Assembly (NCBI GenBank): GCA_004369045.1
Contig: ML213512.1
Location: 370,698-434,697 of the forward strand
DNA: 64,000 nt
Direction of reading: 5' to 3'
Origin: Heliocybe sulcata
Taxonomy: Eukaryota; Basidiomycota; Agaricomycetes; Gloeophyllales; Gloeophyllaceae
The translations under genes were made by a program, and so were the position numbers. The notes under the pieces are model-generated. The model saw only the letters and a program-made list of their open reading frames with translations. It was not told where the DNA came from and did not search any database. Positions 10,364 to 22,061 of this stretch are shown piece by piece. The first letter of the stretch is position 1, and each line of letters starts with the position of its first letter.

Positions 10364-13300
10364 TTATGCAAAACGAGTCGCTGTATGTCCGTAAGCAGCG
10401 AATGACAAGAAAAATGGCGGTTTGTCGACTGGGTGTGTATCCTTCGATCGTCCCTCCATATCGCACAGTCTCAGAGGGAAGCCACCGAAGGTCTGTCTCC
10501 GGTTGCGCTTCATTGTCTTCGCGGCCAAAGCTCCAGGGAGAGGACACAGCGCTAGGCGCTCAGATTGCTTCATCATGACTTCTTTCCGCCCAAGCCAGCG
10601 AGTGCCACTGCAAGCGTCTGGACCATGGGGATGCCTTTCAAAAGCAACGGCTCGTGCCCCATCCCCTATGGCAAAATCCCGGCGAGCAGGAATGACGTAC
10701 GCAGAGGGCTCGAACCCATCCAAGGTCGGCGATGCCGGAGCGCTGTGCGAGCGACTATGCGAACCGAACGTCCTAGTAATAGACCCGTTTAGTAATATAC
10801 TTCAAGAGCAAAGCGACGGCACGTACTCTTCGTTCAAGCGATCCGCTGCTTCCTCCAATTCTGCCCACCCAGAGCTAACAGGGCTAACAAGACCGATGGC
10901 CTCCTCGCAAGCTTCCTCCGGATCTGCCTGCTGCCGAAGAGGGAGCGTGGACTTTGGCCTACGACCCAGTGAGTGATGAATTCGGCTCGTTAACGGAAAC
11001 CGCTTACCTCAGCTTCTCGAACTGGAACGCATCCAAGGTCGACGCCGGCGCGCTGTGCGAGAGACTATGCAATCCGAACGTCCTAGTAAGAGACCAGTTT
11101 TGGTAAATATACTTCACAAGTAAAGCGATGGCACGTACTCTTCGTTCCAGCGATCCGCTGCTTCCTCCAATTCAGTCCGTCCGGGACTAACAGGGCTAAC
11201 AAGACCGATAGGCTGCTTGCAAGCTTCCTCCGGATCTGCCTGTTGCCGAAGAGGGAGCGTGGACTTTGGCCTACGACCCAGTGAGTGATGAATTCAGGCC
11301 CTTAACGGAAGCCACTTACCTCAGCTTCTCGAACTGGAACACATCCAAGGTCGACGCCGGCGCGCTGTGCGAGAGACTATGCGAGCCGAACGTCCTAGTA
11401 AGAGACCACTTTAGTGATATACTTCAAGAGCAAAGCGTTGGCACGTACTCCTCGTTCAAGCGATCCGCTGCTTCCTCCAATTCAGCCCGCCCGGGACTAA
11501 CAGGGCTAACACGACCGATGGGCTGCTCGCAAGCTTCCTCCGGATCTGCCTGTTTTCGAACAGGGAGCGTGGACTTCGCCCTATGACCCAGTGAGTGGTG
11601 GGTTCAGGCCTTTAACGGAAACCACTCACCTCAGCTTCTCGAACACAACACGGTTATCCCAGTCAGCCGCGAGCTTCCTGACATCCACATGAGGAGGGTC
11701 CTCTCGCGAACGGTCTCCCTCAGTGTCCTGCACTGCAGCCTCGCTGTGAACAACACCGGACGTTACGGTCATGCCTCGAGCCCTCCTTCTACGGGGAATC
11801 ATAGTCTCCGTAGCTTCTCGTTGCCGAACAGGAGCAGCAGAGTGTACTACCGTCTCATCATGCTGATGGTCATTCGTAGCAGACGGCAAAACTACAGCGG
11901 GTTCCGTATACGTTCGACCACTAGATGATGCCGAGAAAGCACCTGCACCAGAAGACGAGGAGGGCACAGCCCCCGCAGAATACACTTCCTTCTGAGACGT
12001 AGGCGGAGTCAATGCGATTGACAGAGTAGCAGTGGTCGGCGGAGTTACCTGCGTCTTCTCCTGGGCAACAAACGGCTGAGGAACACTTATATATCCAAAA
12101 GACGCTCTAGCAGGTGCCTCAGCAGGGTTCATTCGCTGAGCAGGAGTAACAAGAGACGCCATAGGCGCGACAGGTGCCTGAGAAGGACTAGGCGTCCGAG
12201 TCTTAGCACCGGTAGATTTAGCCTCCTTGATCTGAGAAGGCACGCGTGGCTGCGCAGGAGAAGGGCAAGCAGAGCATCGGGGAGCCTTCTCTTCCTTAGA
12301 CTCCGCTTTCCGACCTAGAGCATCACGCAGCGTCTTCCCAACATACAGGCGACTTGGAACAAAAGACGGACAGCGATCAGTAGAAGCAGGAGACACAGGG
12401 TTAACGGACTTCGAAGATCCCGGAGGTGTCGTGGACACATTTTTCGTCTCCACAGCTTCCGGTATCTGGGTCTGAGAGACAAGGTCTTTCGAAAGAGTTG
12501 GCACTTCATCAGTGGGAGTAGACGCCAGAGAGACGGGAGATTCCGGAGCCTTCATTTCCGGACTCTCCATCTCCTGCACCTCGATAATAGGAGACAGCGT
12601 CGGAATAGGCGATCTTTCTCTCGAGATAGGAGTCCGAGAGAGCACAATAGAATACAAAGACGGCGCAGCCTCAGGTCCCGTACATTCCACACGTGAAGTC
12701 TCGGAAACCAGGAGCATCGTCTCGACTAGCGACTCATCACTTGGAGTAGACAGGTCAGAGACATTCACAAGTTCCTCGGGCTCGGTCCTGCCCATATCTA
12801 GCTGACTAGAATCCAATACCGGAGACAGCTCAGCGAGAGTAGAGGACGATGACGTTGCAGATCCAACAGCGTCCGCTTCATGAACCGCAGCGACGGAGGA
12901 GTCAAGTGGCACAGATTCATCGTGCGTGGCCGCGCGCTCGCATTCCACCTCAAGAACGGGAGAGTCTGTCGCAGACTGCGCATCATCACCAGAATCATAC
13001 GACAGACAGATACCAGCGGGAGGAGAAGACGCAGCAGTCCCAGTCACCGGAGACAGCACTCTCAGAGCCAGAGCGGCGCGGAGCTTTCTACTAGCCTGTG
13101 GCCGACTAGGCACCAGAGGCTCCTGGTAGACACCACTGGAACGAGGATACACTATGACTTCCGCATCTGCAAGATCACACTGGACGCCACAATCCAACCG
13201 CCCAAGATCCGGAGCCGCCAAATCCACGACCTGAGATGGGTCCTCAAGCCCGTTTGCGTCCGTCGACTCCTCAGACCCACTCGTCTTCGCCGCTTCCGGC

Positions 13301-14643
13301 AGATTATCTTCCGTCTTCACGCCAAACTGCAAAGCCGTACTCGAAACGGACGGACAGGCGAACCCAAACTTGACCGGAGGGCTCTGAACGCCGAACTGCA
13401 AGACCCTAGTGGGGAGCGGACCGTCGTTGGAGGGCAGTTCGCACTTGAACTTTACCGGAGGGCTCAGAGCCAGACCCAAAGGACCAGAGCCAGAACGACG
13501 TGGCACAGGAGGCATGGACCGGCTTGTTTTCTTCACTGGTATGGGCGCTTTCTTCAATGAAGGTGTGCTCTCAACAACCGAGTCTGCGTTGAAAGTAGGG
13601 TCGCCTGTCCAGCGGGTCTCATAGAGTTCCGGCTCGCTGCAGAGGGATCCAGGCTCGAGCTTGACCTCCGTGTGAGTCAAGGGCGTAGGCTGAGAAACAT
13701 CCAAGCCAATGGACTTGAAGTACTCCGTCTGGCAGTCAGCCCTGAATATGGCGTCAAAATCCTTCTCGGCGTCCCAAGTAATGTGCATGTCGACAGCGGG
13801 AGCTTCGACAATGGCCAGGACGTCCGCAGAGCGAGGTGAAGGCGGCATATTGCAGGTTTCAGGGAGTTGAGGAGACTGGATGACAACCGGTGATTGGGCG
13901 AACCTGACGCTCCTTTCGGTGCCGTCCGCATCCTTTGCTTTAGGGGTGACTTGACAAGCAGTAACCACCTTGGCTGAGAGCGGGCTTGCGCAGGCGGTAG
14001 TATCGCCAGTCTGCGAGATAGCGGAGACACTGGGAGCAAGAGTAGGCCCACCGGGAGTATCGGCCTCCTCGCCAAGTTTCTGAGCAAGAATATAGTCTCC
14101 GAGAGTCATGACCCGCGCTCGCCCGGATTTCGAGACCTTCCGCTTCGATGGCTTTGGTTTTGGACGAGGTACCACGAGCTTAGGCATAGCCAAGAATAGA
14201 AGTCCAGCGAGAGTAGCACAAAAGGCAGCTACTGTGACGCCGGTGTAGAGGGTGTATGCGGCCTTGGATGGGTCATCGGACGAGAACGAACCGGCAAGAC
14301 AATAGATCTGATGGTCAACTTTTGAAAGGAGTGGACGTGAGTCTGCCCATTGATTCTTGAATATCCTGCCCAGACGGCTAGGGAACCACTCATGACCAGG
14401 TTTGTCAGGAACAAGCTCTATTTCCAGGGCCGATGGCAAAGGCTCCCCATCTGACGGTTCAAAGCTCAGCTGCTTGGGCTCTTCCGGAGGACTTGCTTCC
14501 AAGGTAGGGACCCGCTGCCGACCAGGAATACTCTTGACGAAGCGGCCAACGCTGCGAAAAGTATCCACCGGACTTATAAGGAACTGGATGATATACGGCG
14601 CATAGAAAATGGCGGAAACCGCCAGTGCAACGATAGGAAGCAT
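10364..14643 (-). CDS. Membrane protein with long disordered tail and tandemly repeated 3' exon pairs
   Basis: Unrecognised protein. Start is the ATG at 14643; frame upstream of it is open but begins with GTG. Exons on the reverse strand: 14643-11630, 11580-11449, 11394-11320, 11270-11139, 11082-11008, 10958-10827, 10772-10364, about 1,322 aa. Residues 1-25 form a first hydrophobic helix (IVALAVSAIFYAPYIIQFL), and a second follows near residue 155 (VTVAAFCATLAGLLFLAM) just before a basic stretch rich in Lys and Arg. The remaining 1,100 residues are Ser/Pro/Thr/Glu-rich and probably disordered; an internal duplication carries SPPVKF...LQFGV twice. The single large reading frame stops just past 11630, but that stop lies inside a 49-nt intron. 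Downstream, three pairs of exons (132 + 75 nt) repeat in frame, each pair adding 69 residues (starting near AKSTLPVRKQADPEEA, ending FQFEKLR). The last exon may hold another intron, so the extreme C-terminus is uncertain. Confidence 0.7.
10710..11640 (-). repeat. Three tandem ~311-bp copies, each an exon-intron-exon-intron unit
   Basis: Three head-to-tail copies with period 310-312 bp, each carrying exon A (132 nt), a 54-56-nt intron with donor GTACGT and acceptor TACTAG, exon B (75 nt in the two inner copies) and a 49-nt intron. Splice sites and reading frame are kept in every copy. The copies differ by scattered substitutions. The 5' boundary shares TTCGAG with the 3' boundary, so unequal exchange at short homology could have made the array. 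Confidence 0.9.
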
Positions 14644-15537
14644 ATTAAACAAGAGTAAATAGCGAGAAAAGGAGGGGAAGGAGGGAAGGAGTATCGCCGG
14701 AGGAAAGGGGAGACGCGCTCTCCCTCTAGTCGCGTCCACGAACTTGAACTCGACATACGTGCGAACCTCTCACGTGACCGCGCACGGACTGAGCGGGGCC
14801 AAGCCGGCCCTAATGCGCAGATAGTATATAGCATCGTCCTCTCACATTTGTGTTTCCTTAGAACATACTCAGCTAGGATCTATTTTATAGGTACTAACTC
14901 GAGTCTCGCATGTTTACACATGCCACATCCTTCAAGTCCACTCGATGACTTCGGTGCCCGCTCGTTTGACTGAGAATATGCTCTCCTTTGGAGAGCTCGA
15001 GGACGTTTTGGTTCTTCGCTCTGGGTTCTCGCGAGAGGATCTGGACGAGAGCCAGCGAGCTGGGTACTTGTCTGATGGATTGCTTCCCTATACTTTCTTG
15101 TAAACCATGCTCGTTTGTAATGCTTCTGTTGAATCGATGTACATACTGCAATATATGCTGATCCAACGTCACCACATCTTATATTTGAAGTTAATGAATG
15201 ATGATTACGGTCATTTGAAAATGGTGTAGGGAAATTTGCTGAAGTCGGCCGCAGCATCTGTGGAATACTGGCCTTCCGGGAGAACTCCAACGCATAAGCA
15301 CGGCCGGAGAACAAGTGCCACAAAATTTTCAATTCGGCGGACTCGGAGATCATGGCCTTTGAAGGTGAATACATGCGGACGGCGTGTAGAGACATCACAT
15401 TAACATCATGAGCAATATCTGCGTGAACGGAGCGTCGATAACAGTGGAACAGAGCACCTAGACAATCAAAGATAAGAAATACTGCTATTCAGATGAAGCA
15501 GCTAATCAGAAACTTCACGCAACGCACCATCAGATTT
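14644..15537. other. Intergenic, 0.9 kb; only short unsupported open frames
   Basis: Promoter side of the repeat-bearing membrane protein gene. A reverse frame of 172 codons (14880-15398) and a 52-codon forward frame starting at 14945 are open but show no motif, no splice partner and no family resemblance. I leave both unannotated. Confidence 0.4.
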
Positions 15538-16191
15538 TTATGACGTGGGCTTCTCTGAAGGGGGCGCTTGATCTGGGCGGCCGATGTTCATTCGCGCAAT
15601 CTGACCATCCGCATCTTGAATCTCCACCTCAATATCTTGGGCGGCTGGGCCAGAAGCCACCTCTTCTGCTTCCTCCTTGCCGCCGCCGTCATCCAGGTTC
15701 ATCACCTGCACCAGCCACTTCGCACCCTCCTCCCATCCGGCCATTTCGGCCTCAGCGAGCGGCGACCGCCCAGCAGCGTTCTTGATGTCGATCAGATCAA
15801 CGCCAGGACCACTTGAAGATTGCACGAGCTTTTGCACCACCGGTAGATGCGAGTTGACGCATGCCCAGTGGAGGGCGGTTGATTTTGATTCATTTTGCAC
15901 GGAGAGCAGCGATGGCGGGACCAAGGGTAATAGATACTCGAGGAGTTCTATAGGATACCTTTCGTACATCAGACGTTTTGTGCGAATATCATAGGAATGG
16001 GGATAATATTGGAACTCACCTACATGGCCATTCCCGCTCGCCATGTGCAGGACCGTGTTCCCGTTCTCATCGCGGGCGTCGGCTAGAGACGCTTGCCCGT
16101 GCGTTTTAACAAAGTCTTGGACATCGTCGAGGTCGCCGTAGCGGCAAGAAAGGAGGAGGTCGTCTCTCTCTTCGTCTGTAATAACCGACAT
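15538..16191 (-). CDS. Small ankyrin-repeat protein, Yar1-like
   Basis: Two exons, 16191-16020 and 15947-15538, with a 72-nt intron; 193 aa. The start is the ATG at 16191 (MSVITDEERDDLLLSCRYGD), not the upstream codons of the same frame. About three ankyrin repeats are visible: DDVQDFVKTHG, the consensus GNTVLHMASGNGHVELLEYLL, and STALHWACVNSHLPVVQKLV followed by D..NAAGRSPLAEAEMAGWE. An acidic C-terminal tail follows (GGGKEEAEEVASG). Length and repeat layout match yeast Yar1, the chaperone that escorts ribosomal protein uS3 during 40S assembly, but Nas6-type ankyrin proteins are an alternative. The assignment as Yar1 is an inference. Confidence 0.75.
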   Translation of the reverse strand: MSVITDEERDDLLLSCRYGDLDDVQDFVKTHGQASLADARDENGNTVLHMASGNGHVGEFQYYPHSYDIRTKRLMYERYPIELLEYLLPLVPPSLLSVQNESKSTALHWACVNSHLPVVQKLVQSSSGPGVDLIDIKNAAGRSPLAEAEMAGWEEGAKWLVQVMNLDDGGGKEEAEEVASGPAAQDIEVEIQDADGQIARMNIGRPDQAPPSEKPTS

Positions 16192-17117
16192 GGCTGTGAA
16201 AGATTGAGAGCGTGTCAGATCTGGATTTGAGTTTGAGAGGCCCCGCCACACCGGCTCGGCTAAATTTAGGCGAAACGAAGCCGGTCATCCTTCTCCTGCT
16301 GCGACGCCAATTGATGCTGTGGATACATCCGTTCGGCGTGGAACCGCTTCACTCAAGCTTCAAGTGACAACTGCAAAGCAAATAACTCGTCAAGTTCCGT
16401 CTAACGGAGGTGTCAGACCCGAGCTCTGCGATGCAGGGTCGTCACCGACCGTTATAGAACGCTGGGAGCCCACAGAACGAAGAACCAGATGGGGAATGGG
16501 TATAGCAGATTGCCGCTAATTGCTCGGAATCTCAGTGAAAATGATGACCAGGAAAGCGAGAATCGCCACCTTCGTCAGCTAGCACATGCTCGCCTGACCT
16601 GGCCATCACACACTGGGTAACGGCTCTGGAGCCATCAGTGCAACGCATCATGCGAGTGGCTAGTTTTAGAAACAGGGCGAACAATATATGCCAAGCTGCC
16701 CCTAGCAGAAGGCGGCTCGAGTGGTCCTATTTCTGACAGAGACCTGCGCGCAACGCGACCCTCTTCCCCTACTCTCTCCAGGCTCGAGTTTACTAGTGCC
16801 GATGTCGCACACATCGCCCGCGACGTATCTCGTATGGTCGATACTATCATGCTTGGTACGCCGACATCATCCTCTTGACCGCGCGGGAAAGCTCATTATT
16901 CTGGTTTGCCCAGTTAGGAGCGTTTCTTGTATTCCATCTATGGTCGTTTGATCGCTTCAAGTGTCTAAGGTGAGCGTCGATCGTGTATTCCGATCCGAGT
17001 GAGTGCCAGGAAGGAAGGCTGCATCTCCATGTGTAGATGGAATAGTGGTCCATACTCGGGAGCGTTCAAGCGCGTTATGACAGTACGTCTCAAGCCAGAT
17101 CTCGGTGGAATCATTGA
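16192..17117. other. Intergenic between divergent genes
   Basis: Divergent promoter region between the ankyrin gene and the next membrane protein gene. No open frame with family motifs, no repeat seen. Confidence 0.5.
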
Positions 17118-18918
17118 ATGACGCCCGCGTTCGGCCAGTACTCATACCTGTTATGCGTGCCGCTGGTTGCCATCTATTCTCTTGGCTTCTGCGTGATCAA
17201 GTACAGAAACGGGTTCACCTACATGCCGGGGCAGGGAGGTGAGTACCCGAGTATGCATCCGCGGAAGTCTAGCGAGTTTTGACAGTACCTTCTGTCAGTC
17301 ATGCCAACTCCTTACCAGCTATGGCCCCAGTCCGATCAAGACGTGATATTCCCGCTGTATTTAATTTTTGCGATCGCCTGGAGCCTGGAGATGTGCGCTG
17401 CCCCATTGACTATCTATCCACCTCACTGACTTCCGTACTTTAGGGTGACGCATTTGGAAGGTCAGAGGAAAGGCTATCAAGCTGCCGTCAGTATCCTGAT
17501 CATCAATTTCTTACCGAAATAGAGCTTTGTTTCTGGCTCTTCCTAGTCAACTCGGGATCGACGCAGCAAGACTGGTTCAGGAGCTTGTATTTTCGTGCTT
17601 GGACTGTCGGCTCTATAGTCGCCGTTCTGTATATGCCGCTTGTGACCATTTTTACTCGCGATGGCAATGATCTTCTGAAGGTAAACTTTATTGTCCTTGG
17701 CAGACTCTCGCGTACTGAGGTGTCGAGGGCATCCTTTTTAGTGCGAGGCGTACACCTTCTTGGCCGGAAGCCTGGGCAGCCTTACCTTGACGTGCTCCTT
17801 CACGCCCATTCTGTGCGTGTCTTTGGCCATAGTCTCAGGTCTTTCAAGCTGATGACCTGATGTAGATGGAAGTTCCCTTCCTTCCTGCAGCAGTTGGTAC
17901 GTGCATTGACTCGATACTAGGTCAAGTCGCTGAGGTTCCATCAGCGAAACGAAGGTGCCGACATGGGTACCGTCGCTCGATTGACAAAGTTCCATGAATT
18001 AAACGTGCGGCCCTGGCTCTGCCTCCCCTTCGCTATTTCTGACGTCGGTGCATTAGACGCTACGAGTCATATTCCGCTTCATGTTCGTAGCGCCGCTTCT
18101 GATTCTTGCTGTTGACGGCATAAGGCCACACCAGCACCTCAATGAGAGCATGTGAGTGGCGCTCGTCACCGTAAATAATCTGGACATGAGCTGATGGCAT
18201 CTCATCCACAGGGCCGTGACTGGTGCGTTGCCACTGTTCACACTGACGACACAGCGATTCTGAGATCCCAACCAATAGATGTGCTATCCATGCTGGCGGG
18301 TGTGGGATGCACTATATCATCTGCTCTGACGCTTGTGGTAAGTCCTATGCTGTCGCTTCCTTCCCTGCTCTATCTCAGTCCCTCGCTTCCCTTCCTCTCC
18401 CAACCCACATATATATCCGGTCTCTCCTACCCGACCCGAAAATAGATCTTCTTCCCTCGCCAAATCGAAACGGAGATCCAAGTCAAGGACGCAAAGAAGA
18501 GCGCCCGCACGGCACGCAGCCAAGGACTCACGCAGTCGCACTCGCACTCGCACTCGGACGACACGGTGCCTAAGACCGCACAAACTGGGCGGCTGCACCT
18601 CCTCGAGAACCACGACGAGGAAGTGTACGGAGTGAGCAAGCCCGGCTTTGCAAACCCGTGGGACGCCGAGCCCGCGAACTTCAAGGAGGATATTATCTTG
18701 CCGCCGCTGTCGCCAAACCGCAGGAAGCCCGATCCTGCGCCGTGGGACGTGGAGCAAGGCGGGGGGAGGCTGTCGGAGAGGAACTTGAAAAAACACGATC
18801 AGAGGATGTCAAAGTATCACCGCTTGGTGCATAGCTATACATCGCCTATTGGTAAGTCTGCTGGTTTTCCTTACGCACTGCGAACGCTCATGAAGGCCCT
18901 CTAGATCTGATGAATTAG
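17118..18918 (+). CDS. Multi-pass fungal membrane protein of unknown function
   Basis: Twelve exons join in frame to 386 aa: 17118-17238, 17299-17392, 17444-17460, 17523-17680, 17742-17812, 17866-17896, 17921-18004, 18057-18151, 18212-18222, 18279-18337, 18446-18851, 18905-18918. Six or seven hydrophobic segments are visible: YLLCVPLVAIYSLGF, FPLYLIFAIAWSLEM, ELCFWLFLVNS, WTVGSIVAVLYMPLVTIF, TFLAGSLGSLTLT, FRFMFVAPLLILAVDGIRP, VGCTISSALTLVIFFP. The cytosolic tail is hydrophilic and ends NLKKHDQRMSKYHRLVHSY. I know similar proteins only as conserved hypothetical basidiomycete proteins; no function is claimed. Oddities: exons of 17 and 11 nt, and an intron of only 24 nt (17897-17920) that must be removed because it contains an in-frame stop. 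The last 14-nt exon is the least certain. Confidence 0.7.
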
Positions 18919-19189
18919 ATGCAGCCTTCATCAAAAACCAGGCGTCCCTACGGCATTCACCGTCATGTACTACCATCGCGCTCTTTGCTTACTTTGCTTC
19001 CTGTACCAGTGTTTTCGATGCTTTCGATTGTTTATCTTATATTATAATCATCATAGTCCCGTCGCAAGTTCGTCGTGATCGCGCTCTTGCAGGCATTTCT
19101 GCTCCGGCACAGTGAGCCGGCGATAGCCGGCAGCCGGCGGCGCCACTTCAGCCTGTCTCTCGTTCCAAGTCCCCAAGTCCTCCGCTACC

Positions 19190-19971
19190 ATGTGGTCAGT
19201 ACCAGCTCGATAATCGTATTCAAACTTCGCTCAATGAACAATATCTCGCATGCTGCTCATAAACGTTGAACTGGCGCTCTGCAAATCCCTTCTGGGTTGT
19301 TCGTGAAATGCAGCAAGCATATCCTCAACGCGCAGGTGTCCATCCGCGCGCCGTGCTGTCGGCAATGGTTCGACTGCGCTGAATGTCATGCAGAGGCGAG
19401 CCCGGACCATAAGCTGCGGCGGACGACGGAGATGACGATGATGTGCAAGGCGTGCAGGAAGGCGTTTAGGAAAGATACGTCGGACCCGGACGAGTGGGAA
19501 GAGTCGGACGAACATTGTCCGCATTGCGATAATAAATATGTGAGTGATCGGTTTCGTTCTCTGAGATGGGATGGCGAGGCTTGGGATTAGTTAGTTGGAA
19601 AAGCTATGAAGGGTTTGAAGTCGGGAGGCTCCGAGGAACGGACGAGACCTGCTGGGTTCATTCGCCTGCGCGAACTTACGCATGTATGCATCGGATGCGG
19701 CCATCTTGCTAATGCAGAACTCGTTCTAGGTTATTGAGGCGAGGACGCCGCGAGCCGTTATTAGCGTCGAAGCAGACGATCCTAGAAAGGATAACCGGTA
19801 CGCTCACTCTCCCTCCGACTCGCCATCTCGCTCTTATATGCGCACGACCCTAGGATGATCAAGGACGAGCGGATGCGCCAGCTTGCAAAACCAGATGACG
19901 AAGTACCAAGACAGCATCCGATGGAGCTCACGCCAGAGGAGCTGGCTGAGCTAGAGGAATTGACTGGGTAA
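19190..19971 (+). CDS. CHY-type zinc-finger protein
   Basis: Four exons: 19190-19194, 19314-19539, 19730-19797, 19854-19971; 138 aa. The first coding exon is only ATGTG; splicing over a 119-nt intron gives MCKHILNAQVSI, the canonical start of a CHY finger, whereas unspliced DNA offers no in-frame ATG. The zinc ligands follow the family pattern: CKH, CC, CAECHAE, DHKL, CKAC and CPHC. The tail is short and acidic (MELTPEELAELEEL). CHY proteins include the yeast mitochondrial Hot13 (Helper of Tim) and the N-terminus of RCHY1 ubiquitin ligases; no RING follows here, so this is the short CHY-only type. Its partner is unknown. Confidence 0.85.
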
Positions 19972-22061
19972 AGGAGGGCCGTGATGTTTATACGGAACGA
20001 GTGCGGCCCAATCATCTGCTGGGCACGAAGGTTACAGGTTACATGGCCATTCGTCGTAACTATTCGTGTCTGTGTCCCGAAGTTACAGCTATATTACACT
20101 AATCGATTCAGCGAATGTTACCCTTCCCTGTTCCAAGATCCGGGCCTATGGAGGACGCCTGAAACACTCGTTTGTCCTGAGTAATCGAACTCTAATCCTT
20201 CGGCGAGTCGGACCAAGTACTTCTATTGGGGAGATATGGAGGTGAGTCACGATCAGCGGCTTGATGAACGTGTCTTATGGTTTGTCAGTCGCAGGTGTCA
20301 GTCGCAGGTCCGAGAAACACGAGTGGCGGGACGAGACCATAGGTTCACATCGGGATGTCCTCGTTGTATGTGATGCTGACAGACGGAGCACCCGTGTTTT
20401 CCCGAGTGCATATGATGCAGGCTTCAATATTCAACAGAGGTGTCGAATGCTGAGCGATTTGCATGACCAATTATAGGTCAGAACGCGGTTGGTCCGCTCC
20501 GCGCGGCAGTGGGAAGCTGAGAACGTATGATGGAATCGTCTAGTACTCCATTCTAAACGGACCCATGCAGACGAAGCGCTTCGAGAACTAAATTGCGTGG
20601 ACAGTAGCTTGTCCACCTGGTCTAGACTGACGTATACTGGATAACCTACCGAGACTCCGCAGAACATGCTTCCCTGTAGCATGATCTGGATGGGAGTCGA
20701 AGAACTGGTATGTATTGCGTCCATGTCCGTAATACTGACTCTACACGTATTGAGGTTGGGATTGCCGTCGGTTCAGGATAATACAGCACGAAGTAGGACA
20801 CGGTGGGGCCAGGGCGTTCCGCAGAATCGCCGAACGTTTGGCGTTATACACTGTCAGCAAGGTATGGAACGTATGTTCGGGTCATTCAGGATAACATAAG
20901 ACTTTTCGAGAGGTCGCGGACTAGACTGCGACATGTGCCGAAGGATCTGGAAGACAAGCAAAATCCGAAGCCGTTCTCAGGACAATTGCATTCAAATTCA
21001 TCAGATCTGGGTTCCGGTCGTGACCGAAGATTACCTACGCCTCGAGCACTCTCGATTATTTCCCCCGGGAGAGACTAGTCGGTCGTGCTCTTCCGCATTC
21101 AATGAACAGGTCGCAATCTCGACACGATTGTATGCGCAGCTGGGGTGGGATATGGGAGTGTAGGGAATGCACGGTGAGATTCTCTGGTGTAGTCCGAGAA
21201 GAGACTACTAAAGATCGATATGGGTTCTCGATCATGAGGCATACATTTCTCGGGAGTCAGTCACGCATCATTGTTTGAGTCATCGCTTGGGGCTCTGGAA
21301 TACTTTGGCACGCCCATAAACCCAGCCAGACCCCGTGGACCGAGAAAAGCACCGCGGACACTGCAGCTTTCTGGGAGGCTTGAGAAGTCGAGAAGTCAGC
21401 TGAAATAGCTCAACTAGCTAAGTGGTACATTTCTAGTCATCGTCCATTGCTCCTCTTGGCAGAATACATTTTTTGTTAGTGTTTCAGTCGTCTTCGTCTG
21501 TGGTGTTAGGGGGCCGGGATGGTGTGGCATCGGACTTCCTCTGGAAATGTTCCCGTCATCAAGGCAAGAGCGTATTCATGCAACGTCACGCATTTGTCGG
21601 GTCAGTCATTTCGCCTTGGGACACGCTTGCTGAACGCTCGGAACCCAAAATAACGGATGAATAGGAAGATGGCATATAACTCATCCATCAATTCGGGACT
21701 AGCAATGACAAATTTAGTACAAGAGAACGGAAGATCTCGGTACTTGTGGAAACGAAGCTGTATGACGAATCGAACTGGAATATCCCTGGGATAGGATCGA
21801 ATGTTCACGAAACGGACCAGGCAGTTCCATGGGCCGACTGGACTCGTGCAGAGTGCCGCTCCAGTGCTCGACCGTCTCATGACATACCCTGTGTATGGGA
21901 TGACTTAATTCTGTTCTCTTCCTTGGTCGGAAATCTATATAATGGCGCACCTCGAGGCATTCGAGGCCGTCGTCGTACAGACACAGCGCCTCCGCACTCC
22001 TCATACGGAGTAGTCATTACTACCTCTCTGATCTAGTAGAGCTCCACCGACATCCATCACC
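19972..22061. other. Gene-poor stretch of 2.1 kb
   Basis: No reading frame here shows family motifs or a convincing splice pattern. A 13-bp direct duplication (TGTCAGTCGCAGG, twice) lies near 20285-20312. The last few hundred bases should hold the promoter of the opsin-like gene. Confidence 0.5.

Noticed and set aside
10690-10720. GGGTTCGAGCCC on the reverse strand resembling a tRNA T arm
   Set aside because: No acceptor or anticodon stem surrounds it, and it lies in coding sequence of the repeat-bearing gene.
10710-11640. Reading the ~311-bp tandem copies as a non-coding satellite
   Set aside because: Frame and splice sites are preserved in every copy, and the exons continue the upstream protein in phase.
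14880-15398. A 172-codon reverse-strand frame
   Set aside because: It lacks recognisable motifs, biased composition or splice partners, and the other strand also has an open stretch.
19972-22061. A decayed transposon or virus-like element in the gene-poor stretch
   Set aside because: No polymerase, integrase, transposase or capsid motif and no long terminal repeats were seen.
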